A stretch of 64,000 nucleotides of DNA. Origin: Eubacteriaceae bacterium UBA1433. GTDB lineage: Bacteria; Bacillota; Clostridia; Eubacteriales; UBA1433. Location: contig DCTT01000026.1 in the NCBI GenBank assembly GCA_002329295.1, forward strand, positions 463,095-527,094, given 5' to 3'. A program made the translations under genes and the position numbers. The notes under the pieces are model-generated. The model was given only the letters and a program-made list of their open reading frames with translations, was not told the origin of the DNA and made no database searches. Of this stretch, positions 8,122 through 16,249 are shown one piece after another; within the stretch, counting starts at the first letter, position 1, and each line of letters starts with the position of its first letter.

Positions 8122-9180
8122 ATGACGCAAAGTTTTTGGCAGGTCACGTTTTTGAACAATACCGTAAAACAATATGTTTTGTTTGCGATTGTTTTGGTTG
8201 CGGGAATGTTGACGGCATTGGTTTTAAAACATGTTTTTTTGAAACGGGGACGAAAATGGGCAGAGCGAAATACATCGCCGGCAAAAGCAAACGGAATAGA
8301 TTTGTTAGAAAAATATTTAATGCCTGCCGTATACATTTTTGTCTTTTATATCAGTGTGCGCGTTTTGACCTTAAACGGAATCGCAAGCCGTGTTTTTCGT
8401 TTGATTACTCTTGCGGGCATAATTGTTTTTGCCGCAATTTTTGCTTCGAAATTATTGGTGTTTCTTTTTGCAAAATATTGGGAAAAGAAAAAAAATCAAG
8501 AAAACGAAACACTTGTGCGCTGGGTGGGCATGGCTATTCAAGCAGCGGTTTGGGTGGTTGCCTTTCTTCTTTTTGCCGACAATGCAGGCATTAAGCTCAC
8601 TTCGGTTATCACGGGGCTTGGGTTGGGGGGAATTGTCCTGGCATTTGCGGCGCAAGAGGTGTTGAAGGATATTTTTTGCTATTTCAGCATCGTATTTGAT
8701 CGCCCGTTTGAAACGGGAGATTTTATTTCAGTGGAGCAATACAGCGGAAACGTGGAGCACATTGGTATCAAGACAACGCGACTTCGCAGTCTCAGTGGTG
8801 AGGAACTGATTTTTTCCAACAAAGATTTGACGGATTCTCGCGTGAAAAATTTTCGATCCCTTGAAGCGCGGCGTGTATTGTTTGAGCTAAACATTTCCTA
8901 CGAAACTTCCAATGAAAAATTGCAAATAATTCCGCAATTGGTACAAGAGGTGATTGATCGACAAAAGGATACGCGTTTTGAGCGAGCTTATTTTATGCGC
9001 TTTGGTGAATATAGCCTGATCTATGAAGTGGCCTATTATGTGTACAGCAAAGACTATGAAAAATATGTAGGGATTCAGCAGGTAATCAATTTCGGAATCA
9101 AAGAATCCTTTGAAGCGCAAGGTATTGAATTTGCCTACAGAGAAGCGGGACCATGGTCGAGCCTGTCAAAAAAAGTATAA
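8122..9180 (+). CDS. small-conductance mechanosensitive channel, MscS family
   Basis: A membrane channel opened by membrane tension, releasing solutes on osmotic downshock. It has 352 residues. Three to four hydrophobic segments occupy residues 1-190; the pore-lining helix GLGLGGIVLAFAAQE is near 170-185 and shows the Gly/Ala pattern of MscS TM3. The soluble beta domain follows (RPFETGDFI, then a C-terminal alpha/beta part). A start 24 bases upstream is possible, but GGAG at 8107-8110 fits the ATG at 8122. It is followed 15 bases later by an iron-sulfur protein, probably co-transcribed. Confidence 0.92.
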   Translation: MTQSFWQVTFLNNTVKQYVLFAIVLVAGMLTALVLKHVFLKRGRKWAERNTSPAKANGIDLLEKYLMPAVYIFVFYISVRVLTLNGIASRVFRLITLAGIIVFAAIFASKLLVFLFAKYWEKKKNQENETLVRWVGMAIQAAVWVVAFLLFADNAGIKLTSVITGLGLGGIVLAFAAQEVLKDIFCYFSIVFDRPFETGDFISVEQYSGNVEHIGIKTTRLRSLSGEELIFSNKDLTDSRVKNFRSLEARRVLFELNISYETSNEKLQIIPQLVQEVIDRQKDTRFERAYFMRFGEYSLIYEVAYYVYSKDYEKYVGIQQVINFGIKESFEAQGIEFAYREAGPWSSLSKKV

Positions 9181-9195
9181 AATGAGGAGGCCGAT

Positions 9196-10299
9196 ATGAA
9201 GCAGGTTTTTGAAAGCAAAGAATATTGTTACGGTTGCGGCGCCTGCGCAAAGATATGTCCGGTGCAGGCAATCAAAATGAAAGCAGACGAAGAAGGGTTT
9301 TTGTATCCGCAGATTGACGAAAAACATTGTATCGATTGTGGAAAATGTAGCGAAAGTTGTCCGTTTGTTGTAAGAAATCACTATAAGAATACAAAACAAC
9401 CGACCTATTATGCAGCAAAGCATCGTTCTGAAGACGTGTTGGTTCATTCGGCTTCGGGAGGGGCATTTACGGCGTTGTCGGATGTAGTTTTAGCAGAAGA
9501 AGGGGTCGTATATGGGGCAGATTTTGATCAAGATTTTTCGGTATGCCACAGACGGGCACAAAATGCGGCGGAGCGTAATCGGCTTCGAACATCCAAATAT
9601 GTGCAAAGCGATATAACGGACAGTTATCGGCAGATAGAACACGATTTGCTGCAGGGCAAGAGCGTACTTTTCAGCGGGACACCATGCCAAAACGCAGGTA
9701 TCAAAGCCTATATTCTCAGTAAAAACCTTGAAAAAAATCTGTATTTGTGCGATTTGTTTTGCCATAGTATACCCAGCCCGCGTATCTGGCAGGATTTTTT
9801 ACAGTTCCTGATTCAAAAACATGGAGCCATCACAGCCATTAATTTTCGTTCCAAAAACTTACCTTGGTCACGACCGAACTGCAGAAAGGCTTTTTATTTT
9901 CAAACGGTCGCCGATCAAAAGGAGAGAGTGGACAATCGGTTTTTGCGTTTGTTTTTAGAAGAAGGCGTTATTGCACGTCCCTGTTGCGAACACTGTCAAT
10001 TTACGGATACAAAGAGAGTGGGAGACATTACGATAGGAGACTATTGGGGAATCGAAAAATATGATGTTAATTGGTATGATCCGTTGGGTGTTTCGCTACT
10101 GTTGGTTAGCAGCGAAAAGGGTGAAAGATTGTTGGAAAAATCCGCAGAACAAATGTTTTATGAACAGCGAGCAAAACAGGAAGCGTTGGCTGAACAACCG
10201 CGATTGCGAGAGCCAATCAAATTTTCACCGAAACGGGAGAAGTTTTGGCAGGATTATCAACAATGTGGTCTCGAGCAGATATTAAATGAGATGAAATAG
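9196..10299 (+). CDS. F420 hydrogenase/dehydrogenase beta-subunit-like iron-sulfur protein
   Basis: A cytoplasmic 367-residue redox protein. The N-terminus carries two 4Fe-4S ferredoxin motifs (CYGCGACAKICP near residue 11 and CIDCGKCSESCP near 50). The remaining domain is the FrhB/FdhB flavoprotein type, with SGTPCQ and SKYVQSD typical of the family and a later cluster region PCCEHCQF. Clostridial members of this architecture lack F420 pathways and often sit near polysaccharide pyruvyl transferases; none is nearby here. A GAGGAGG site precedes the ATG. The electron donor and acceptor are unknown. Confidence 0.88.
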   Translation: MKQVFESKEYCYGCGACAKICPVQAIKMKADEEGFLYPQIDEKHCIDCGKCSESCPFVVRNHYKNTKQPTYYAAKHRSEDVLVHSASGGAFTALSDVVLAEEGVVYGADFDQDFSVCHRRAQNAAERNRLRTSKYVQSDITDSYRQIEHDLLQGKSVLFSGTPCQNAGIKAYILSKNLEKNLYLCDLFCHSIPSPRIWQDFLQFLIQKHGAITAINFRSKNLPWSRPNCRKAFYFQTVADQKERVDNRFLRLFLEEGVIARPCCEHCQFTDTKRVGDITIGDYWGIEKYDVNWYDPLGVSLLLVSSEKGERLLEKSAEQMFYEQRAKQEALAEQPRLREPIKFSPKREKFWQDYQQCGLEQILNEMK

Positions 10300-10334
10300 A
10301 GTTTTTTGGAATAAAAAGAATAAACGGGAGAAAA

Positions 10335-10853
10335 ATGGTGGAAAAAGAGAAAAGAAACAACAAAATATTGGTAAGCGGAATCGCTGTTTTTATCATTGGC
10401 ATCTGGATTTTGATTGCACCCGGGCAGGTTTTGAGATTGATGGGGATTGCAACGTTGCTTCAAGGCGGTGTGATGATGTATCGATATTATAAACTGGAGA
10501 AGAAAACAGGATTTCGTGCAAAAGGGCTGCTGTTTATAGGCATTGTGTTGGCGGTCATGGGATGTTTGTTTGTTTTTCATGTTGAGTTTGTTGTAGCGCT
10601 GTTTGCTTATTTGATTGCGATTTTGTTCTTTATTGATGCGATTCAAAATATAAAATTGGCCTTTTCAATACGAAAAGAAAATCCGCAAGCCTTTCTTGCG
10701 GCGCTGGTGCTCAATGCGCTGGTGCTTGCTGCAGCTGTTATTCTCGTCATTAACCCATTGATATTGGGCATGACCGTTGCCGTGATTGTCGGTGTGACAT
10801 TGATATTTATCGGGATCGAATATATGTATATCGGGTATAAAAAAATCAAATAA
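10335..10853 (+). CDS. DUF308 / HdeD-like membrane protein
   Basis: A 172-residue protein made of six short hydrophobic segments in pairs, the pattern of the HdeD/DUF308 family, with basic residues between pairs. HdeD of E. coli is linked to acid resistance, but for most members the role is unknown. GGGAG lies four bases before the ATG. It is 36 bases after the iron-sulfur gene and 63 bases before the cyclase-like gene, so all may be in one transcript. Confidence 0.85.
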   Translation: MVEKEKRNNKILVSGIAVFIIGIWILIAPGQVLRLMGIATLLQGGVMMYRYYKLEKKTGFRAKGLLFIGIVLAVMGCLFVFHVEFVVALFAYLIAILFFIDAIQNIKLAFSIRKENPQAFLAALVLNALVLAAAVILVINPLILGMTVAVIVGVTLIFIGIEYMYIGYKKIK

Positions 10854-10916
10854 GCGTTGCTGCGATAGTTATGCTTTCGGTTCGATAAAAAGAGGTCGCA
10901 AGGCGGAGAATGAAAT

Positions 10917-11627
10917 ATGGAAAAGGAAAAATATGTTGCATTTATTGACATTTTAGGATTTAAGGAAAAGTTACAACGAATCAATCAAGCCAAAGCGGAA
11001 ATATTGATTCAAGACTTTATCGCCATGCTTGAAGAACGATGGAAAGCAAATCAATTGATGCAAAACGAAAATATAGGCGGGTATATTGTCAGTGATTCGG
11101 TGGTGCTCTACAGCAAAGATTGTACGGAAAAGTCGTTGCGATGTATTCTTGAATATACTACGCAAGTATTTCGTTTGGCGTTTGACAAAAACGGGATTCT
11201 ATTAAGAGGCGCCATTGCCAAAGGTGCCTTTCGCCGGTTGGAGGAAGCCAGCTTGGTTAATTTAGACAAAGGCTTAATAGTGGGCAATGCCTATATTGAG
11301 GCATACAACATGAAAAGCAGGCACAAAGCATCGGCCATTGTTATGGGTGGTGCCGTGAAAGATGATGTGGAAGAATATTTTTTCGGAGCTTATGACATCA
11401 GGGAGTTGCAAGGCGAAAACCCGCCACTCTATACCATTCGTTGGGCGGATATAGACTATTTGCTCGAAAAGGATCATTTGGAACGTTTTGTGCGCTTGGC
11501 ACATGAAGCGCAGTGGTTGCCGCATTATTATCAAACACTGTATATGTTTTTGACCAATGTAAAGAGTGATAAAAAAATACAGGCGGTTTTTGAAAAAGGT
11601 TTGTTTGTTGCTGCAAGAACAATATGA
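10917..11627 (+). CDS. nucleotide-cyclase-like protein, probably frameshifted
   Basis: The frame as read gives 236 residues. The start VAFIDILGF (residues 7-15) and GGYIVSDSVVLYS (near 57) match the two metal-binding Asp motifs of class III nucleotidyl cyclase folds, seen in many uncharacterised bacterial proteins and in some defence-linked cyclases; this is my pattern reading. The frame ends abruptly at a TGA at 11625, while the +1 frame continues with protein-like sequence to a TAA at 11730. A run of seven A at 11571-11577 is the likely slip. With one A fewer the protein would be about 270 residues. AAGGCGGAG precedes the ATG. Confidence 0.7.
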   Translation: MEKEKYVAFIDILGFKEKLQRINQAKAEILIQDFIAMLEERWKANQLMQNENIGGYIVSDSVVLYSKDCTEKSLRCILEYTTQVFRLAFDKNGILLRGAIAKGAFRRLEEASLVNLDKGLIVGNAYIEAYNMKSRHKASAIVMGGAVKDDVEEYFFGAYDIRELQGENPPLYTIRWADIDYLLEKDHLERFVRLAHEAQWLPHYYQTLYMFLTNVKSDKKIQAVFEKGLFVAARTI

Positions 11628-11730
11628 TTATCAAGCCGTGAATCGTTTTATTCAAAATGTGTTTGCCGGCGAAGTGAATGTACATTTTAAAGAAATGTTT
11701 TTAAAATATTTACGAAAAAAGATTTTTTAA
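11563..11730 (+). pseudogene. out-of-frame C-terminal part of the cyclase-like gene
   Basis: The +1 frame is open from 11563 to the TAA at 11728-11730. Joined after the A-run it reads Ser-Asp-Lys-Lys-Tyr-Arg-Arg-Phe-Leu, then a charged amphipathic stretch ending LKYLRKKIF, about 50 residues. A normal terminator follows 11 bases after this stop, as expected for the true gene end. It is either a real mutation, a phase-variable tract or a sequencing error in a homopolymer. Confidence 0.65.
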
Positions 11731-11740
11731 TAAAAAGATG

Positions 11741-11766
11741 CACCCAAACAGCGCATGGGTGTTTTT
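11741..11766 (+). terminator. terminator after the cyclase-like gene
   Basis: CACCCA (11741-11746) pairs with TGGGTG (11756-11761), then five T. The stem extends weakly through A/T pairs. Confidence 0.75.
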
Positions 11767-11932
11767 CTTCGCTATTTTATCAAAATTTTGCAAAAAAAAG
11801 GAAAAGAATTCGTAAAATAAACAGCAGATAAAGCACCGGGGTTGAAAAGTAAAAGCGGCTATGTTATCTTTTTTGTCAGGTGTTAAAAAATATCGAGCAA
11901 GAGGAAATAAATCGGCGAAAGGTAGAAAAAAT

Positions 11933-12442
11933 ATGCATAAAAACGAAAGCGTTTTATTAAAAAAAACAAAAACTTGGACAACTGTTAATATTGTCATACT
12001 CATTATCGGTGTGGTGATAAGTACCATTTCCGTTATTTCATTGTTTGGGATGAAAGCAACCGGATTCGCATTGTTTCAAGGGCTGCCGGGAGGCGAAGAA
12101 GCCGTAGCGATGCTGGAAGAAGCGACTTCTCCTATCGGTATGGCTTTGGCGGTGGTTCTTATCATTATCGACATTGCGTTGGTGGTTTGGTTTTTTAAAT
12201 GCAATGGTCGTATGAAGAAAAATATTGTTCCCGAAAAGTTGCCTTACTATATCAGCCTCGTCCTTTATGTTTTGAGCCAAGTGTATTCGTTGATTTCTGG
12301 CAGCAACGTACAAGTGACATCCGGCGGAATCATTTTTACGATTATTTTAGCACTGGTGTTTGTGTGGATTCGAATCATGCCTCTTATTCATTTGCGACGA
12401 ATTATAACAAAAGCCGGTGAAAAAATTCAGGAAACAGAATGA
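11933..12442 (+). CDS. small membrane protein at the head of an efflux operon
   Basis: 169 residues with four hydrophobic segments and short basic ends. I do not recognise a family with certainty. Its place before adaptor, ATPase and permease genes matches YknW in the B. subtilis yknWXYZ operon, where a membrane protein assists assembly of a MacAB-like exporter. The frame opens at 11861, but that ATG has no ribosome site; the ATG at 11933 has a weak AAAGGT. Its stop overlaps the next start (ATGA at 12439-12442), so translation is coupled. Confidence 0.75.
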   Translation: MHKNESVLLKKTKTWTTVNIVILIIGVVISTISVISLFGMKATGFALFQGLPGGEEAVAMLEEATSPIGMALAVVLIIIDIALVVWFFKCNGRMKKNIVPEKLPYYISLVLYVLSQVYSLISGSNVQVTSGGIIFTIILALVFVWIRIMPLIHLRRIITKAGEKIQETE

Positions 12443-13509
12443 ATAAAAAAGCATTTCAAAACAAACGAAATATCATTATTGTCGTTATAGGGTTGCTGGT
12501 AATAACATTGATGACTCTTGCTTTAGTGCAAGGAAAAATCACCGCAAAAAGGTCCAAAGACCTTTATGAGGTGTACGTGGTGCGCACCCAGGAACCTGTT
12601 ATCACTGACGGTATCAGTCGCCCTAACCAGGAAAAAAGCTACTATTATGATCCGACAAACGGAGTGATATCCGCGATTCATGTCAAAAACGGTCAGAATG
12701 TAAAAATAAGCGATCCGTTGTTTGCTTATCACAATGAAACACTGGTATATCAAATTGAAGATGCAAAAACCCAGCAAAAAAGGCTGTACAATCAAAAGAA
12801 AGAGCTGCAAAAGCAAGTTGATATCGATCCGACACTGAAACAGAGCATTGCGGAAATAGATGCGCAGATTGCGGATTTATCAACAAACATTCAGCGACTG
12901 CGTGAAAAGGCAAATATTGTGGTCTATGCACCGATGGAAGGAAAGATCATTTTGGACAGCAATAAAAAAACCGATCCCTCCGCGCCTTTTTTGCACCTGA
13001 TATCCACAACACCGATGGTGGTATCCACTGTGTCGGAATATGATTATTATGCTTTAAAAACAGACCAAAAGGTTCGCGTTTATATCAATGCCGAAGACAG
13101 AGAAATAGAGGGAACCGTGACGGGCATTGATGAGCTGAGTACTGTCAGCACAGTTACTGCTATGGGAGCGGGCGCAACGGGAACCGGCAGCGCCGGCGGC
13201 GTGAATTTTACCTTTTATGTGGCGCCGGAAGAAGCCATACATGTTGATTTTTCAGTTCAAATCAAAATACCGTTGGAAGAAATTATCATCCCTGAAGAAT
13301 GTATTTTAACAGAAGAAGAAAAAGAATATGTTTTTGTGGTCAAAGAAGGCAAGGCGGTGAAACAGGAAATCACAAGGGAAAAAAAGGGTCTGCAAATGGT
13401 ATTGACAAGCGGTCTTGCATTGGGGGATGAAGTGTTGATTTCGCCCGACAGCGCGTTGATAGACGGCCAAGAGGTTCGCATCAAAGAAGGTAGCGGCAAT
13501 GCTCATTGA
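12439..13509 (+). CDS. efflux adaptor, MacA/YknX (HlyD-like) family
   Basis: A membrane-anchored periplasmic-type adaptor for the ABC exporter that follows. There is one N-terminal transmembrane helix (residues 11-30), then a lipoyl-like and hairpin region (a short coiled coil near 110-155 of charged residues), a beta-barrel domain with a Gly/Ala-rich loop near 235-255, and a membrane-proximal domain ending VRIKEGSG. The 356 residues fit a Gram-positive MacA/YknX. It overlaps its neighbours by 4 and 11 bases. The exported substrate (peptide, antibiotic or lipid) is not known. Confidence 0.88.
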   Translation: MNKKAFQNKRNIIIVVIGLLVITLMTLALVQGKITAKRSKDLYEVYVVRTQEPVITDGISRPNQEKSYYYDPTNGVISAIHVKNGQNVKISDPLFAYHNETLVYQIEDAKTQQKRLYNQKKELQKQVDIDPTLKQSIAEIDAQIADLSTNIQRLREKANIVVYAPMEGKIILDSNKKTDPSAPFLHLISTTPMVVSTVSEYDYYALKTDQKVRVYINAEDREIEGTVTGIDELSTVSTVTAMGAGATGTGSAGGVNFTFYVAPEEAIHVDFSVQIKIPLEEIIIPEECILTEEEKEYVFVVKEGKAVKQEITREKKGLQMVLTSGLALGDEVLISPDSALIDGQEVRIKEGSGNAH

Positions 13510-14182
13510 ACTGAAAAACATTGACAAATACTATCCGATTGGACGAGAGAGACTGCAGGTGCTGCACGGGGTAAATTTACAAATTGAACAGGGGGAATTT
13601 GTGGGGATTATGGGTCCGTCAGGCTCGGGAAAATCTACGCTGGTCAATATTTTGGGGTTTTTGGATTCTAAATATGACGGAGAATATTTATTTGCCGGGA
13701 AATCGGTAAGCGGTTTGAACGACAGAGAGCTTTCCCATATGCGAAATCGGACGGTGGGTTTTGTTTTTCAAGATTTTCATTTGGTTGAAACGGCTACAGT
13801 TTTTGAAAATGTGCAGATGCCTTTGCTTTATGCGGGTATAACGGCAAAAAAAACCGTTTCAGCTGTGGAACAGGCTCTTGAACGAGTAGGTATTGGCGAA
13901 AAGTCGAAACAAAAACCAAGTCAACTTTCAGGTGGTCAAAAACAGCGTGTAGCCATTGCGCGGGCACTGATTAATCAACCGCGCTTTATTATTGCCGATG
14001 AACCTACAGGAGCCATGGACACCAAGACTTCTGCCGGAATTATGGAAATTTTGTTTAATTTAAACAAAGAAGAAAAAGTAACCGTGGTGATGGTGACGCA
14101 TGATTTTTCGTTGTTAAAATATTGCAGTCATCAGATAAAAGTTGTAGACGGCGTAGTGCAGAAGGGAACGTTACAGGCATGA
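13499..14182 (+). CDS. ABC transporter ATPase, MacB/LolD/YknY type
   Basis: Drives the exporter by ATP hydrolysis at the inner face of the membrane. Walker A GPSGSGKST is near residue 38, the signature LSGGQKQRVAIARAL near 141, Walker B FIIADEPTGAMD near 161, and the switch His in MVTHD near 199. The 227 residues are the usual length of this subgroup. The start overlaps the adaptor gene by 11 bases, and the stop overlaps the permease start (ATGA). Confidence 0.95.
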   Translation: MLIELKNIDKYYPIGRERLQVLHGVNLQIEQGEFVGIMGPSGSGKSTLVNILGFLDSKYDGEYLFAGKSVSGLNDRELSHMRNRTVGFVFQDFHLVETATVFENVQMPLLYAGITAKKTVSAVEQALERVGIGEKSKQKPSQLSGGQKQRVAIARALINQPRFIIADEPTGAMDTKTSAGIMEILFNLNKEEKVTVVMVTHDFSLLKYCSHQIKVVDGVVQKGTLQA

Positions 14183-15396
14183 AATTTCAAATGTTGCTTC
14201 ATACAGCACTGCAATCGCTTTGGAACAATAAAAGACGAACCCTTTTGACCATGCTGGGCATTGTGATCGGCATTGCTTCGGTAATTGCCATCATCAGCAT
14301 TGGCAAGGGTTTTCAGCGAGAAACGGTAAGCAATCTCACAAGCTCCGAATCGGACAAAATGAGTGTGGTCGCTTATTTTATTCCGGATAACATGAACATG
14401 CAATCCAGCAGAATGGAGCCGTTTTCGCCAAGAAATATAGCGGATATCAAACGAATAGAAGGCGTGGACGGGGTAAGTACGGAACAATCATCACAATCCT
14501 ATTATACCGTTACCGTACAAGCAGGAAATGATACATTCAGCACCGCCGCCGATTTATTGGACGGCACTGAATCGCCAACGGAATTGGTTGCAGGAAATCA
14601 CATCGATCGTGCCGACAATGCGGGAAAGAAAAAAGTGGTTATTATCCGGCAGGATATTGCTGAAAAAATGTATGGCTCGGCCGAAAATGCCATCGGCAAA
14701 GGAATTGACATCAACGGAGTCAAATTTTATATCAAAGGTGTAGCGCCGCCGCTGAAACCGCAGATCATTTCGTTTAGCTTGGGTTTTGAAAAAGAGATCA
14801 TGCTGCCGAAATCCGCCTATCAGTTCTATTTTGAAAAAAACAAAAAAGAGGCTGTTACAGAACTCACTGTCTTTGTGAAGACAGATTATTCCGTGAAAGC
14901 AGTTTCTGATGATTTGATAGAATATTTGGATAAAAACGGGAACAATCGGCAAATAGGTACCTATGGCGTGTTGGATATGAGCCAGATGATGCAAGCCATT
15001 GGCAACGTGATAAACAGCCTGACGTATTTTATTTCCGCCATTGCGGGAATCTCTCTTTTGATTGCCGGGGTCGGCGTGATGAATATGATGTATATTTCCG
15101 TTTCGGAACGTACGAAAGAAATCGGGATTCGCAGAGCCATGGGCGCCACCAAAGAATCCATTCAAATGCAGTTTTTGTTGGAAGGCATATTGGTTACCTT
15201 TAGCGGGGGTATCATCGGCTATTTGTTCGGTATTTTGGTTGCGACGTTGATTTCAAAATTGCTTCCCTTCGGCATCTATATCGATATCCCGACAATTCTG
15301 ATGACGGTGGTGGTGTCGCTTTTGATTGGCGTTGTCTTCAGTGTTATGCCTGCCAAAGCGGCGGCGAAAAAAGACGTCATTGACATTTTAAGATAA
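14179..15396 (+). CDS. ABC transporter permease, MacB/FtsX type
   Basis: A 405-residue permease with the MacB layout: one TM helix near residues 22-45, a large extracytoplasmic domain (about 50-270), then three TM helices with the FtsX domain (about 280-400) and the cytoplasmic loop SERTKEIGIRRAMGA. The frame is open from 14122, but the ATG at 14179 overlaps the ATPase stop as ATGA, as at the other junctions of this operon. Together with the ATPase dimer and adaptor it should form a tripartite-like exporter for a single membrane. Confidence 0.93.
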   Translation: MKFQMLLHTALQSLWNNKRRTLLTMLGIVIGIASVIAIISIGKGFQRETVSNLTSSESDKMSVVAYFIPDNMNMQSSRMEPFSPRNIADIKRIEGVDGVSTEQSSQSYYTVTVQAGNDTFSTAADLLDGTESPTELVAGNHIDRADNAGKKKVVIIRQDIAEKMYGSAENAIGKGIDINGVKFYIKGVAPPLKPQIISFSLGFEKEIMLPKSAYQFYFEKNKKEAVTELTVFVKTDYSVKAVSDDLIEYLDKNGNNRQIGTYGVLDMSQMMQAIGNVINSLTYFISAIAGISLLIAGVGVMNMMYISVSERTKEIGIRRAMGATKESIQMQFLLEGILVTFSGGIIGYLFGILVATLISKLLPFGIYIDIPTILMTVVVSLLIGVVFSVMPAKAAAKKDVIDILR

Positions 15397-15409
15397 AATA
15401 AAAAATAGA

Positions 15410-15438
15410 AGCCTCTCGAAAAGTCGAGAGGCTTTTTT
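15410..15438. terminator. terminator of the efflux operon
   Basis: AGCCTCTCGA pairs with TCGAGAGGCT across an AAAG loop, then six T. It lies just past the permease stop and before the end of the convergent GntR gene; an A-run on the left lets it serve both. Confidence 0.88.
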
Positions 15439-15451
15439 AAATGAAAAAAAA

Positions 15452-16162
15452 TTATAGCTTTAATTCGGTTCCGGGATAAGAACATATTTTTGTGGCATCA
15501 TCCAGGTGTCTTCCCAAAATGTAAGCCACATGATCCGGTATCCTGGTTTTAAAAGCGTTGACCAGCATAAAATGTTGGTTGATGGCGGAAGTAAAGTAGG
15601 GGTAGTGGTCTTCGGCTTTGGAGGTTAAAATCACAGTGCCATAGGATTGATAGCGGTCGATGATGCCTGCAATGCTTTGGTGCATCGTTTTGATGAAATC
15701 ATTTCGGCAACAATCGATAATGACGCGATGAAAATTTTTATCCGCTTCAAACGTAGGAAAGTATTCTCGCATCTCGATTCCTCTTTGAAAGCCTTCGGCA
15801 TATTTTTGCATCAGGGCAATTTCGTCATCGGTAATAAATTCGCAGAGGATGTGAGCAGCCTGCAGTTCCAGGATTCGTCGGGCATGATACACATCAAACA
15901 TCTCGCTGGCGTTTAGAGCGGATATTCTCAGTTTGGATCCTTCCTGGCGAACAACCAATTTGTCGGCAATTAAAAGTGTAATGGCTTCCCGAATCGTCGT
16001 TCTGCTCATATCCAATTCGTTGGCAAGCTGAGAAATGTTGAGTTTGGCTCCGGGTTTGATTTTTAAAGTGATGATTTGGTCGTACAAATAACGATATGCC
16101 ACGGTAGACAACGTGTCGAAAGGGTATCTTTCAATAAATGTTTGTAAAGTACTGTTGGCCAT
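15452..16162 (-). CDS. GntR-family regulator, FCD subfamily (copy 1)
   Basis: A DNA-binding repressor or activator that probably responds to a carboxylate ligand. The winged helix is at residues 15-80 (ISQLANELDMSRTTIREAI is the recognition region) and the helical FCD ligand domain at 85-225, with Asp, His and the later INQHF His as likely metal ligands. It has 236 residues, the same length as its neighbour, and aligns to it without gaps at about half of positions by eye. It ends with the same CSYPG-ELKL tail. The likely targets are itself and the divergent dehydrogenase and symporter genes. Confidence 0.92.
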   Translation of the reverse strand: MANSTLQTFIERYPFDTLSTVAYRYLYDQIITLKIKPGAKLNISQLANELDMSRTTIREAITLLIADKLVVRQEGSKLRISALNASEMFDVYHARRILELQAAHILCEFITDDEIALMQKYAEGFQRGIEMREYFPTFEADKNFHRVIIDCCRNDFIKTMHQSIAGIIDRYQSYGTVILTSKAEDHYPYFTSAINQHFMLVNAFKTRIPDHVAYILGRHLDDATKICSYPGTELKL

Positions 16163-16249
16163 AATAATGTTTCCATTCTATAAAGTGACATGTATTTTTA
16201 TGACAATTCCAAAAATCGCAAAAGTTGTTTAGACGCAAAATAAGAAGTG

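Noticed and set aside
11571..11577. programmed ribosomal frameshift as the explanation of the split cyclase-like frame
   Set aside because: The shift needed is +1, and the A-run lacks the slippery stop-codon context or downstream structure of known +1 sites; a base insertion is simpler.
14554..15165. 203-codon frame on the minus strand
   Set aside because: Antisense shadow of the MacB-type permease; composition is His/Asn-rich as expected for such shadows.
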